Assembly (NCBI RefSeq): GCF_003480435.1
Contig: NZ_QUJB01000026.1
Coordinates: forward strand, 1-34,272
DNA length: 34,272 nt
From: Clostridium sp. AM30-24
GTDB taxonomy: Bacteria > Bacillota > Clostridia > Lachnospirales > Lachnospiraceae
Reading direction: 5' to 3'
Shown here: piece after piece, positions 24,119-32,422 of the stretch
Layout of the letters: each line of letters starts with the position of its first letter
How positions within the stretch are numbered: position 1 is the first letter of the stretch
Translations under genes and position numbers: made by a program
Notes under the pieces: model-generated
Database searches by the model: none
Seen by the model: the letters and a program-made list of their open reading frames with translations, nothing else
What the model was told of the DNA's origin: nothing

Positions 24119-24188
24119 AAAAATTTTATCAGCTCAGCCGATCCGGAATGAATTTTTGTGTGGGACTGTGAAGGTACGGAACAGTTAC
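24119..24188 (+). repeat. Repeat element behind galT (copy 3 of the GTAACTG family)
   Basis: This copy aligns with the right half of copy 1. The stem AAAAATT (24119-24125) / AATTTTT (24151-24157) replaces the AAAAATCC/GGATTTTT stem of copy 1, keeping pairing after sequence change on both sides. ATCAGC-TCA-GCCGAT (24128-24142) matches the inner hairpin. The 27-bp palindrome ends at 24188. The left outer arm is absent. It may also serve as the end of the galT transcript. Confidence 0.65.
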
Positions 24189-24246
24189 ATTTTCCTTAAC
24201 ATTTTCATAATTGTGAAGACTGTGTCTCGCCAATTTCTGGAAATTG

Positions 24247-24255
24247 TGTTATATT
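24247..24255 (+). promoter_or_regulatory. Extended -10 promoter of the cdaA operon
   Basis: TG-T-TATATT (24247-24255) is an extended -10 element without a clear -35. It would give a leader of about 95 nt holding the hairpins at 24264-24337. Confidence 0.5.
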
Positions 24256-24263
24256 GGTAATTG

Positions 24264-24337
24264 TTTCACAGAATCAGAAAGATTCCGGACTGTGAAATGA
24301 AGGGAACCGGCTTCCGGCAGACGGTACGTATGCCGGA
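24264..24337 (+). other. Structured leader of the cdaA operon (two hairpins)
   Basis: TTTCACAG (24264-24271) pairs with CTGTGAAA (24290-24297) around an inner GAATC/GATTC hairpin. A second stem, TCCGGCA (24313-24319) with TGCCGGA (24331-24337), has an 11-nt loop and sits directly before the AAGGAG ribosome site. I recognise no riboswitch here. The second hairpin could influence translation of the first gene. Confidence 0.5.
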
Positions 24338-24357
24338 CAGCAAAGAAGGAGACTGAC

Positions 24358-24780
24358 ATGTTAAATGAGGAAAAGATCCGGTTAATGACGGGGATCTCCA
24401 TGTTTGAAAAAAAAATGATGAAGGAATCCATCCCGGCAAACCGGTATTTCAAGAGCGACTATGTCGGAAGCCATCTGATCCGGTCGTTCATCGCATACTC
24501 GCTGACCGTATGTCTGTGTCTGCTGCTTTGGGTTCTTTACCGTTTTGATGATCTGATCAACGCAATGGCAGTGGATGATCTGATCTCGCTGGGGGTACGC
24601 CTTGTATTCTATTATGCTGCGGGACTTCTCGCGTATCTTGTTGTGACCTGGAAGGTCTATTCGAGACGTTACGATGAGGCTGCCGGAAGACTGAAGATCT
24701 ATCAGGCAAAACTGCGGCGCCTTGAAAAAAAATATGACCAGCAGCCTGCAAAGGAAAACGGGGAGGAAAAGAGTAAGTGA
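24358..24780 (+). CDS. Unrecognised two-pass membrane protein, first gene of the cdaA operon
   Basis: I do not recognise this 140-residue protein. It has a polar N-terminus (1-38), two membrane segments (about 43-62 and 78-98) and a C-terminal helical tail (about 105-140) rich in Lys, Arg, Glu and Gln that could form a coiled coil in the cytosol. AAGGAG lies 9 nt before the ATG. Its stop overlaps the GTG of the next membrane protein by 4 nt, so the two are translationally coupled. The operon continues into cdaA, so a role near the diadenylate cyclase complex is a reasonable guess but unproven. Confidence 0.75.
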   Translation: MLNEEKIRLMTGISMFEKKMMKESIPANRYFKSDYVGSHLIRSFIAYSLTVCLCLLLWVLYRFDDLINAMAVDDLISLGVRLVFYYAAGLLAYLVVTWKVYSRRYDEAAGRLKIYQAKLRRLEKKYDQQPAKENGEEKSK

Positions 24781-25739
24781 TCGGACTTTTAGTATTCAAG
24801 GAAAAACTGAAACAATTTTATGGAAAATATAATATTTACATCGTGCCGGTCGTAAAATTCCTGGTGGGATTCCTTGCCTTCTGGCTGATCAACGCGAATG
24901 TGGGATTTATGACGAAGCTTAAGAATCCACTGATCCCGGTGGTGATGGGACTGATTGCCTCCTTTATTCCATATGGAGTGACAGCGTTTCTGGCCGGTGT
25001 TTTTATCCTGATCCATGTTGCTCAGGTGTCTCTGGAGATCGCTCTGGTCATCTTTGTGTTCATGTTGGCGGTGACCGTTCTTTACTACGGCTTCCGACCG
25101 GGTGACGGATATCTGCTTCTCCTGACACCGTTACTGTTTTTCCTGCGGATTCCGTATGTGGTGCCGCTTGTGGTAGGACTTTCCGGAAGCCTTGTGTCCA
25201 TCGTTCCTGTGTGCAGCGGTGTCTGCATCTACTATATTCTGATGTATTTAAAGCAAAATGCGGGAACACTGACGGGAAGTTCGATGGCGGAGATGGCAGA
25301 CCGGTTTATCCAGATCGTAAAGAATGTATTTGGAAATGAGCTGATGTGGGTCATGGTGGCTGCATTTGCCGCTGCGATCCTTGTGGTCTTCATTCTTAAA
25401 AATCTTTCAGTAGACTACTCCTGGTCCATCGCCATCGTTGCGGGAGTGATCACACAGCTTGCAGTGATCTTTATTGGGGATTTTAATTTCAATCTCCCGG
25501 TTTCCGCCGGTTCCATGATCTTTGGGATCATCGCGTCGGTGGTGATCGCCCTGATTTACCAGTTCTTTGTGTTTGCGGTCGATTACACGAGAACGGAGTA
25601 TCTGCAGTATGAAGACGATGACTACTATTATTATGTGAAGGCTGTCCCGAAGCTCACGGTGTCTGCACCGGATGTGAAGGTACAGCGGATCTATTCGAGA
25701 AAAAATGTGAGACATGAGAAGAATGAAACTTGTGAATAA
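24777..25739 (+). CDS. Unrecognised polytopic membrane protein coupled to cdaA
   Basis: This 320-residue protein has about eight hydrophobic segments between residues 20 and 265. A cytosolic C-terminal tail carries an acidic, tyrosine-rich patch (LQYEDDDYYYYVKA). The GTG start overlaps the previous stop in GTGA. I see no transporter or enzyme signature, so the function is open. CdaA begins 18 nt after its stop. Its partnership with the two-pass protein upstream and with cdaA suggests a membrane assembly around c-di-AMP synthesis. Confidence 0.8.
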   Translation: MIGLLVFKEKLKQFYGKYNIYIVPVVKFLVGFLAFWLINANVGFMTKLKNPLIPVVMGLIASFIPYGVTAFLAGVFILIHVAQVSLEIALVIFVFMLAVTVLYYGFRPGDGYLLLLTPLLFFLRIPYVVPLVVGLSGSLVSIVPVCSGVCIYYILMYLKQNAGTLTGSSMAEMADRFIQIVKNVFGNELMWVMVAAFAAAILVVFILKNLSVDYSWSIAIVAGVITQLAVIFIGDFNFNLPVSAGSMIFGIIASVVIALIYQFFVFAVDYTRTEYLQYEDDDYYYYVKAVPKLTVSAPDVKVQRIYSRKNVRHEKNETCE

Positions 25740-25757
25740 TTGTACGGAGGTAATAAA

Positions 25758-26627
25758 ATGACAGAATTTCTTGGGAATATGTATTCCTGGTTTACATTTA
25801 TTCCGAAGATCACATTGTCGAATCTTTTTGAAATTCTGATCCTCACGGTTCTGATCTATGAAGTCCTTTTATGGGTAAAGTCGACGAGAGCGGGAGTGCT
25901 TCTGCGGGGAGGCTTGATCATAGTCGGCTTTTATCTTCTGGCGGCTGCGCTCCACCTGAATACGATCACATGGATCATCAACCATATGGGCCAGCTCGTG
26001 TTGACGGCTCTCATTATCATCTTCCAGCCGGAGCTGCGGAAAGCGCTCGAACAGCTCGGAAGTAAAAATCTCATCGCGGATTTTTTTGTTTCCGAAAATT
26101 CCGGACGTCAGGAGGGCTATACGGAAAAGACCGTAAACGAGATCACCCGCGCAGCCTTTGAGATGGGAAAGGTAAAGACAGGCGCCCTGATCGTGATTGA
26201 GCGCGATACTCCGCTTCCGGAGATCGAGCGCACGGGTATTCCGGTAGACGGAATTGTTACAAGCCAGCTTTTGATCAATATTTTTGAACACAACACGCCT
26301 CTTCACGATGGCGCGATCATTATCCGTGGAAACCGCGTAACCTCTGCGACCTGTTACCTGCCGCTTTCAGACAATTTAAGCATCAGCAAAGACCTGGGAA
26401 CCAGGCACCGTGCAGCTCTCGGAATCAGTGAGAGTACGGACAGCCTGACCGTGGTAGTCTCCGAGGAGACAGGACGGGTGTCTCTGGCGGAGGGCGGAAC
26501 CCTCAGAAGGATCAACAGTCCGGAGGAGTTAAAGCTCGCAATCGCCGCAAAGCCGGAGGAGGAGACGGTATCCGGCCCGTTCAAACTCTTGAAGGGATGG
26601 CATAAAAATGAAAGAAAAGCAGAATAA
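25758..26627 (+). CDS. cdaA: Diadenylate cyclase CdaA
   Basis: The 289-residue protein condenses two ATP into c-di-AMP, the second messenger that controls potassium, osmotic balance and cell-wall state. Three membrane segments (about residues 20-90) precede the DAC domain with both catalytic signatures, DGA (174-176) and GTRHR (204-208). The frame is open from a TTG at 25740, but GGAGG 8 nt before ATG 25758 decides the start. The gene overlaps cdaR by 20 nt, the normal order in Firmicutes. The usual third partner, glmM, is absent: an HPr-like gene follows cdaR instead. Confidence 0.95.
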   Translation: MTEFLGNMYSWFTFIPKITLSNLFEILILTVLIYEVLLWVKSTRAGVLLRGGLIIVGFYLLAAALHLNTITWIINHMGQLVLTALIIIFQPELRKALEQLGSKNLIADFFVSENSGRQEGYTEKTVNEITRAAFEMGKVKTGALIVIERDTPLPEIERTGIPVDGIVTSQLLINIFEHNTPLHDGAIIIRGNRVTSATCYLPLSDNLSISKDLGTRHRAALGISESTDSLTVVVSEETGRVSLAEGGTLRRINSPEELKLAIAAKPEEETVSGPFKLLKGWHKNERKAE

Positions 26628-28047
26628 ACGATGGGGACTTTTGCTGATTTCCTTCCTGTGTGCCTTTTTAGTCTGGCTTGGAGTCGTCAATGTGGCGGAT
26701 CCGGTCATGACGGATACTGTGGAGGTGCCGGTGGAGATCATCAACAGCGACGTCCTCACGAAGAATAACCTGACCTATGAAGTCGTCGGAAAATCGACAA
26801 CGACGGTCCAATATGAGATAAAGACAACGGACGCGTACAGGATCCGTTCTTCGGATTTCCGGGCGTATGCGGATATGACGGACATGTGGTCTGTGACGGG
26901 AGCAATCCCGATCAAGATTGAAGTTTTAAACCATTCGGAGTATCTGGTTTCCACACCGGTAAGCCGGACGGGAACGATCAAGATCGAGACGGAACCGTTA
27001 CAGAGAAAGACATTTACGATCGGTGTCACGACAACCGGAATGCTTGAGGATGGTTACCAGACCGGTAAGGTGACGTTGTCACCGGAGACACTTACTGTAG
27101 AAGGTCCGGAATCCCTGATCGGACAGATCAGCAGTGTCGGAATCGAGATCAGTCTGGATGGAAAGAACGCTGACTGGAGTGATTCTGAGGAACCGAAATT
27201 TTATGATGCAAACAACAATAGCATTACGATCAGTGATCGTCTGATCAGTAATTGCAAGAGTGTTGATTATACGATGGAGATCCTGAAGGTGAAGAACCTG
27301 AATCTGGATTTCGACGTCACAGGGGAAGTGGCGAGCGGATATCGTTACACTGGTGTGGAGTGCGAGCTCAAGAGCGTTCCGGTGGTCGGATTAAAGAGTG
27401 CTCTGGCATCTTTGAATACGATCACGATCCCGAAGGATGAACTTGATGTCTCCGGAGCGAAAGCGAATATCGTGAGGACCATCGACCTGAATGATTATCT
27501 GCCGGATGGAGTTTCCCTTGCCGGAATGAGTAGTTCGGAGATTACTGTGACACTTACTGTGGAACAACTGAAAGAGCGGGAGTACACGGTACGGGTCGAT
27601 TCAGACTGCTATGCGGGTGCGAACAGTGCTTACAGTTATCAGTCAGATCCATCGACCGTTACAGTGCGGATCCGCGCCCTTCAGGAAGAACTCGACAGTC
27701 TGCATCTTGCCGCTTCGGATCTGAGATTAAATGTTTCCGGAATGGGTGAGGGAAGCCATCAGGTTCAGCCGGAACTCAGCAGAGAACTGGATTCCGCATA
27801 TGATCTTTTAGGAATCTCAAGCTGTACGGTAAATATTTCAAGGAAACAGGAAACCGGCACAGAGGCAGAGCCTGAGACGACTGCAGAGGAGACAACAAAG
27901 GCGCCGGAAACTGTGCCGGAGAGCAGCAAAGAGACGGAAACAGAAGAAGACTCAAGCGTGTCACAGACGAGGCATGCTGTGATCATCCCGCCGGAGACAA
28001 CGGAAGCCCATCAGGCGACCGGTCTTCAGACGTTATTTCGAAATTAG
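26608..28047 (+). CDS. cdaR: CdaR, YbbR-domain regulator of CdaA
   Basis: The 479-residue protein has one N-terminal membrane anchor (about residues 8-28) followed by about four tandem YbbR beta-domains facing outward. Repeats of the motif ending in VPVEI..., LSPETLTVEGPESLI and similar are visible. The last 70 residues form a Glu/Thr/Ser-rich, disordered tail (410-460). In other Firmicutes CdaR binds CdaA and tunes its output. The gene starts inside the end of cdaA, so synthesis of the two is coupled. The long acidic tail is not a standard part of the family core. Confidence 0.9.
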   Translation: MKEKQNKRWGLLLISFLCAFLVWLGVVNVADPVMTDTVEVPVEIINSDVLTKNNLTYEVVGKSTTTVQYEIKTTDAYRIRSSDFRAYADMTDMWSVTGAIPIKIEVLNHSEYLVSTPVSRTGTIKIETEPLQRKTFTIGVTTTGMLEDGYQTGKVTLSPETLTVEGPESLIGQISSVGIEISLDGKNADWSDSEEPKFYDANNNSITISDRLISNCKSVDYTMEILKVKNLNLDFDVTGEVASGYRYTGVECELKSVPVVGLKSALASLNTITIPKDELDVSGAKANIVRTIDLNDYLPDGVSLAGMSSSEITVTLTVEQLKEREYTVRVDSDCYAGANSAYSYQSDPSTVTVRIRALQEELDSLHLAASDLRLNVSGMGEGSHQVQPELSRELDSAYDLLGISSCTVNISRKQETGTEAEPETTAEETTKAPETVPESSKETETEEDSSVSQTRHAVIIPPETTEAHQATGLQTLFRN

Positions 28048-28062
28048 GAGTAAAAATCACTT

Positions 28063-28326
28063 ATGGTAAAGCAAAAAGTTACGATTGAAAACCCCACCGG
28101 TCTCCACTTAAGGCCGGCAGGGCTTCTGTGCAAGGAGGCATTGCGGTTCCAGAGTTCAATCAAATTTGAATATGAAAACACGACAGCAAATGCGAAAAGT
28201 GTACTGAGTGTGCTGGGGGCATGCGTAAAGTGCGGAGATGAGATCGAGCTGATCTGTGAGGGAGTGGACGAAAAGGAAGCTCTGGATGCAATCACGGAAC
28301 TGATCAATGGCGGTCTCGGAGAGTAG
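28063..28326 (+). CDS. HPr-family phosphocarrier protein
   Basis: The 87-residue protein has the full HPr layout, with the active-site His15 in TGLHLRPAG and Ser46 in NAKSVLSVLG, both at canonical positions. His15 accepts phosphate from enzyme I of the sugar phosphotransferase system; Ser46 is the site for HPr kinase in Firmicutes. The usual Ala after His15 is Leu, a small change near the active site. It lies 15 nt behind cdaR and 6 nt before the polymerase-like gene. No enzyme I gene is adjacent, so it may be a regulatory paralogue rather than the main HPr. Confidence 0.9.
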   Translation: MVKQKVTIENPTGLHLRPAGLLCKEALRFQSSIKFEYENTTANAKSVLSVLGACVKCGDEIELICEGVDEKEALDAITELINGGLGE

Positions 28327-28332
28327 GCTGAT

Positions 28333-29655
28333 ATGCTGGTTTATGTGATCTGTTACGGCGCTGCCATGCTTTTTGCATTCAGCGCCCATTTTACCTTATC
28401 AGGAATGTCACTGATGTTTGCAGCACTATATCTTTATCTGTGGGAATATGGGAAAAGCGGCAATCCGCTTCATCTCCGCGGACTGTTTTCCTTGTTTTAT
28501 GTGGGAGGAGAAGGAATCTCCTGCCTGAAGCTGTCAAACCTTCAGAAGGACTGGAGTTTAGAGACCTGGGCGTGCTTTTTTGTAGCTTTTGCGGCATTCT
28601 GGAATGTGTACGCACTGGCAGAAAAGAAATTTGGATATGGGGAAGAAAAAAAGACTGTAGCTGGTTTTTCTCAGAAGTTTACAGAGAAGGCTGCAGAGAG
28701 ATACGGGACAAGAATTTTCATTGCACTTACCGGGCTGACAATCCTGTCCCTGACTGCCTTTCTGTTTGAGGCATTCCGGTTGGGATATGTGCCGTTTCTC
28801 CTTCGGGGAGTGCCGCATGCCTACTCATATTTCCATATTTCCGGGGTCCATTATGTGACGGTGTCATGTGTACTGGTCCCGTCCATGGAAGTTCTGCTGT
28901 GGTTTTACGACAGGAACATGGGGAATGCGAAAAAAGCCGTGTCCCTCATTATGGCAGGGATCGCGCTCTTGATTCCGGTGCTTTGTGTATCGAGATTTCA
29001 GCTGATCTTTGCGGTGATTCTCGCAGTGTTGACATTTATGATCGTCAGCGGACACAGGAAAATCAGGTATCTTTTCATGGCAGCGGCGGGACTTGTTCCA
29101 CTCTATGTGATCTTAACGATTGCCAGAAGCCATGATGTGACGTATCTGAATGGAATCTTTGAGATGAAGAATGCGGCTACGCCGATCTTTATCACGCAGC
29201 CTTACATGTATATTGCAAACAATTACGACAATTTTGACTGTCTGGTACGGGAGTCTCCGGCCCATTCTATGGGACTAAAGGGAATGTTTCCGCTCTGGGC
29301 ATTATCGGGGCTTAAGTTTATAAAGCCTGCATTAGTGGACTGGCCGATCTACGTGAATAAGGAGGAGCTGACTACGGTTACACTCTTCTATGACGCGTAT
29401 TATGATTTTGGAATTGCCGGTGTGTTTCTGTTTTCATCAGTATTGGGAGCGGCTGCCGCATGGCTTTCTGCAAGGACATACCCGGGAAGAAATCCGGCGT
29501 GGTACCTATTCTATTCTCAGGGAGCGCTCTATTTTATGCTCTCGTTTTTTACAACCTGGTATTCCAATCCTACGACCTGGTTTTACTTTGTGGTGACCGG
29601 TGCCTTTGGAATTTTTTTAGAGATTAAATACAACAGACGGAGGAGACAGCTATGA
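28333..29655 (+). CDS. O-antigen/oligosaccharide repeat-unit polymerase-like membrane protein
   Basis: The 440-residue protein has about eleven or twelve membrane segments and a large extracytoplasmic loop (about residues 275-345) between the late segments. That pattern is typical of Wzy-type polymerases, which join lipid-linked oligosaccharide units outside the membrane. Sequence identity in this family is low, so the call rests on topology and general flavour. GGAGAG precedes the ATG, and the last codons overlap the aminotransferase start in ATGA. No glycosyltransferases are adjacent, which is unusual for a Wzy gene. Confidence 0.65.
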   Translation: MLVYVICYGAAMLFAFSAHFTLSGMSLMFAALYLYLWEYGKSGNPLHLRGLFSLFYVGGEGISCLKLSNLQKDWSLETWACFFVAFAAFWNVYALAEKKFGYGEEKKTVAGFSQKFTEKAAERYGTRIFIALTGLTILSLTAFLFEAFRLGYVPFLLRGVPHAYSYFHISGVHYVTVSCVLVPSMEVLLWFYDRNMGNAKKAVSLIMAGIALLIPVLCVSRFQLIFAVILAVLTFMIVSGHRKIRYLFMAAAGLVPLYVILTIARSHDVTYLNGIFEMKNAATPIFITQPYMYIANNYDNFDCLVRESPAHSMGLKGMFPLWALSGLKFIKPALVDWPIYVNKEELTTVTLFYDAYYDFGIAGVFLFSSVLGAAAAWLSARTYPGRNPAWYLFYSQGALYFMLSFFTTWYSNPTTWFYFVVTGAFGIFLEIKYNRRRRQL

Positions 29656-30848
29656 TATCAGAAAAAATGAAACCATTTATGGCAAATAATTCCGCGATCC
29701 GCGCAATGTTCGAGGAAGGGAAAAGAATGGCTGCTGTTTACGGCAGGGAGAATGTATATGACTTCAGCCTTGGAAACCCGAATGTTCCGGTTCCGCAGGT
29801 GACAGAGGCGATCCTCGACGTGGTGAAGAATGAGGATTTCATGACACTCCATGGATATATGAGCAATGCAGGCTATGAAGATGTCCGTCAGACCATCGCA
29901 GAGTCCTTAAATAAACGGTTCGGAACGAATTTTTCCTTTAAGAACCTGATCATGACAGTGGGTGCGGCGAGCGGATTAAATATCATTTTAAAGAGCATTT
30001 TAAATCCGGGCGATGAGGTTATCGTGTTTGCACCGTATTTTGTGGAATATAATGCGTATGTGAGAAACTATGACGGAAATGTTGTGATCATTTCTCCGGA
30101 TACTGAGACGTTTATGCCGAAGCTTGATGAGTTTGAGGCGAAGATCACTGCTAAGACGAAGGCTGTTATCATCAACAACCCGAACAACCCGACGGGTGTT
30201 GTGTATGATGAGGCGACGATCAAGGCTATGGCTGCGATCCTGGAGAAGAAAGAGAAGGAGTTTGGCACATCGATCGTGCTGATCTCTGATGAGCCGTACC
30301 GTGAGCTGGCTTACGGCGGGGTTGAGGTTCCGTTTGTGACGAAGTATTATCACAATGCGGTTGTGGGATACTCTTACAGTAAGTCTCTTTCTGTTCCGGG
30401 CGAGCGTATCGGATATGTTGTGATTCCGGATGAGGTGGATGATTCTGCGGCCCTGATCGGGGCGGCTACGATCGCGAACAGGGTGATTGGGTGCGTGAAT
30501 GCGCCGTCACTGGTTCAGAAGGTGATCAAGTATTGCATTGAGCATGAGGTTACGGTGGATCTGGAGACTTATGAGAAAAACAGGAATCTGATCTATGGCG
30601 CGCTGACGGAGTATGGATTTACTTGTGCGAAGCCGGACGGAGCGTTTTACTTGTTTGTGAAGTCTCCGGTGGAGAACGAGAAGGAATTTTGCGAGGTGGC
30701 GAAGAAACATCACGTGCTGGTAGTTCCGGGCAGTTCGTTTGCTTGTCCGGGGTACGTGAGACTGGCTTACTGTGTGTCCTATGAGCAGATCGAGAGGTCT
30801 CTGCCGGCATTTAAGAAGATTGCAGAGGAGTACGGGCTTTGTAAGTAG
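29652..30848 (+). CDS. Class I/II PLP-dependent aminotransferase (aspartate aminotransferase-like)
   Basis: The 398-residue fold-type I enzyme carries the PLP set: NNPNNPTG, the Asp-Glu-Pro-Tyr of ISDEPYREL, the Schiff-base lysine in YSKSLSVPGERIGY (Lys244) and the substrate Arg in GYVRLAY near the end. It is close to AspC-type transaminases that pass an amino group between an amino acid and 2-oxoglutarate. It overlaps the polymerase-like gene by 4 nt. From about 30100 the codon choice changes: TCT, GTT, GCT, CTG and GAG dominate the second half, against TCC/AGC, TTA, CTC and TTC in the first, hinting at a mosaic gene. Confidence 0.9.
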   Translation: MISEKMKPFMANNSAIRAMFEEGKRMAAVYGRENVYDFSLGNPNVPVPQVTEAILDVVKNEDFMTLHGYMSNAGYEDVRQTIAESLNKRFGTNFSFKNLIMTVGAASGLNIILKSILNPGDEVIVFAPYFVEYNAYVRNYDGNVVIISPDTETFMPKLDEFEAKITAKTKAVIINNPNNPTGVVYDEATIKAMAAILEKKEKEFGTSIVLISDEPYRELAYGGVEVPFVTKYYHNAVVGYSYSKSLSVPGERIGYVVIPDEVDDSAALIGAATIANRVIGCVNAPSLVQKVIKYCIEHEVTVDLETYEKNRNLIYGALTEYGFTCAKPDGAFYLFVKSPVENEKEFCEVAKKHHVLVVPGSSFACPGYVRLAYCVSYEQIERSLPAFKKIAEEYGLCK

Positions 30849-31016
30849 TGATGGCGGGAAAACCGGTGAAAGGAGTACAGATCATTAGCCGGACTTTGTT
30901 TGAAAGCATATAAAGCCGTATGAGATCATGTGGAGTACTGAAAAAGGGGGATCGACTGAGTAAAATACTGCGGATGGAATGCAGCAGGATTTTTACAGGA
31001 TTAGGAGGTCCATGGA

Positions 31017-32126
31017 ATGAATTTCAGAAAGTATGCAGGGATTATTTTAAATATTCTGGTTCCTTTGCTCACAGTTTATCTCGTCTGTGTCTGGGGACTG
31101 AGGCTGGCGGTGTTTTTTCTTCCGTTTGTGATCGGATGGATCGTGGCAGCGATCGCGAATCCGGTGGTGCGCTTTTTTGAAAAGCGGCTGAAGATCGTCC
31201 GCAGGCACGGCTCGATGGTTCTGATCGCAGGTGTGCTGGCACTGGTGATCTTTGGCATCTATGCGCTGTTTTCCTGGGTGTTCCGGGAAACGACGGAGTT
31301 TGGGCAGGCACTGCCCGGAATTTATGCGTCGATCCGGGAGGAGGTCGATCTGGCCTGCGAGCGGATCGGGGGACTTTTGAAGTATCTTCCTGCAGACACG
31401 GAGATGACGATCGTTTCCGAGCTGGAGAATGTGGGTGGATATATCGGTGATTTTGTTCAGAAGATCGCGGCTTCCGCAGGCAGCCGCGTAGTGCGGACGC
31501 TGCCGGAGGTCTTTGTGAATACGATCATCGTATTTCTTTCTTCTTATCTGTTTCTGGCAGATCATGATAAGCTTGTGGAGACGGTACGGAAGGTTATGCC
31601 GGAGCCTGTGATCAAGTATGGACGGATGATGAAGAACGATATCCGGACGTTGATCGGCGGGTATTTTCTGGCGCAGTTTAAGATCATGTTCGTGGTCGCA
31701 GTGGTGTTGGTGATCGGAATGTTATTCCTCAGGGTTCCATATGGAATTTTTCTTGGGATCGCGATCGCGATTCTGGATTTTCTGCCGATGTTCGGCACAG
31801 GAACGGCATTGATTCCCTGGGCAGTGGTGAGACTCTTTACCGGGGAGTACGGTTATGCGCTCAGCCTTGTCATTCTCTATGTTTTAACACAGGGCATCCG
31901 TCAGGTGATCCAGCCGAAGATCGTCGGTGACAGCATGGGACTTCCGCCGCTTGCAACACTATTCTTCCTCTATCTTGGTTTCAAGTTCCGCGGTATTGCG
32001 GGAATGATCATCGCTGTACCGGTCGGCATCCTGTTTATCCGGTTTTACGGATATGGGGCATTTGATGGCCTGATCAGGAATGTGAAGCTTCTTGCGGAGG
32101 AGATCAGGAAGCTGATGGAAGGATAG
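31017..32126 (+). CDS. AI-2E/YtvI-family integral membrane protein
   Basis: The 369-residue protein has a paired N-terminal hairpin, a central soluble loop (about residues 90-150) and a C-terminal block of five or so membrane segments. The family text LGIAIAILDFLPMFGTGTALIPW and QPKIVGDSMGLPP is clear. Relatives include the sporulation protein YtvI and permeases linked to AI-2 or Na+/H+ exchange; the substrate is unknown. AGGAGG (31003-31008) is 8 nt before ATG 31017, while an ATG at 31012 reads into a stop at once. It is separated from the aminotransferase by 168 nt and followed by a terminator. Confidence 0.85.
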   Translation: MNFRKYAGIILNILVPLLTVYLVCVWGLRLAVFFLPFVIGWIVAAIANPVVRFFEKRLKIVRRHGSMVLIAGVLALVIFGIYALFSWVFRETTEFGQALPGIYASIREEVDLACERIGGLLKYLPADTEMTIVSELENVGGYIGDFVQKIAASAGSRVVRTLPEVFVNTIIVFLSSYLFLADHDKLVETVRKVMPEPVIKYGRMMKNDIRTLIGGYFLAQFKIMFVVAVVLVIGMLFLRVPYGIFLGIAIAILDFLPMFGTGTALIPWAVVRLFTGEYGYALSLVILYVLTQGIRQVIQPKIVGDSMGLPPLATLFFLYLGFKFRGIAGMIIAVPVGILFIRFYGYGAFDGLIRNVKLLAEEIRKLMEG

Positions 32127-32137
32127 AAAATAAGAAA

Positions 32138-32186
32138 AAGAGACAGGCATTTGGAAGCTTATCTAAGTTTCCGGATGCCTGTTTTG
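32138..32186 (+). terminator. Intrinsic terminator of the AI-2E family gene
   Basis: ACAGGCAT..GGAA pairs with TTCC..ATGCCTGT, followed by TTTTGG. Confidence 0.85.
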
Positions 32187-32203
32187 GTATAAGAAAACAA
32201 AAT

Positions 32204-32340
32204 TTATTCAGCAGATGAGCCATCGGCCGGGACAATAACGATATTGACGTCCGGGATATTACAGGATGCCGTGATGCTGGCATTGGATATCCGGAGGAAG
32301 ATCTTCTGAAAAACTTTGCTGGTTTTAAACTCTGTGTTTA
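32204..32340 (-). pseudogene. Possible C-terminal gene remnant on the minus strand
   Basis: About 45 codons are open on the minus strand and end in TAA (32204-32206), finishing NIPDVNIVIVPADGSSAE. The stretch begins after an in-frame TGA and has no start codon or ribosome site. The composition looks protein-like, but I do not recognise it. It could be chance. Confidence 0.25.
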
Positions 32341-32422
32341 AAAATCAAAAATAAGTGTAGGAATGCATCAGGTGTGCATCCGCTGCATAAAATAGAACGA
32401 TATTCAATCGAGCGAGGAAATT

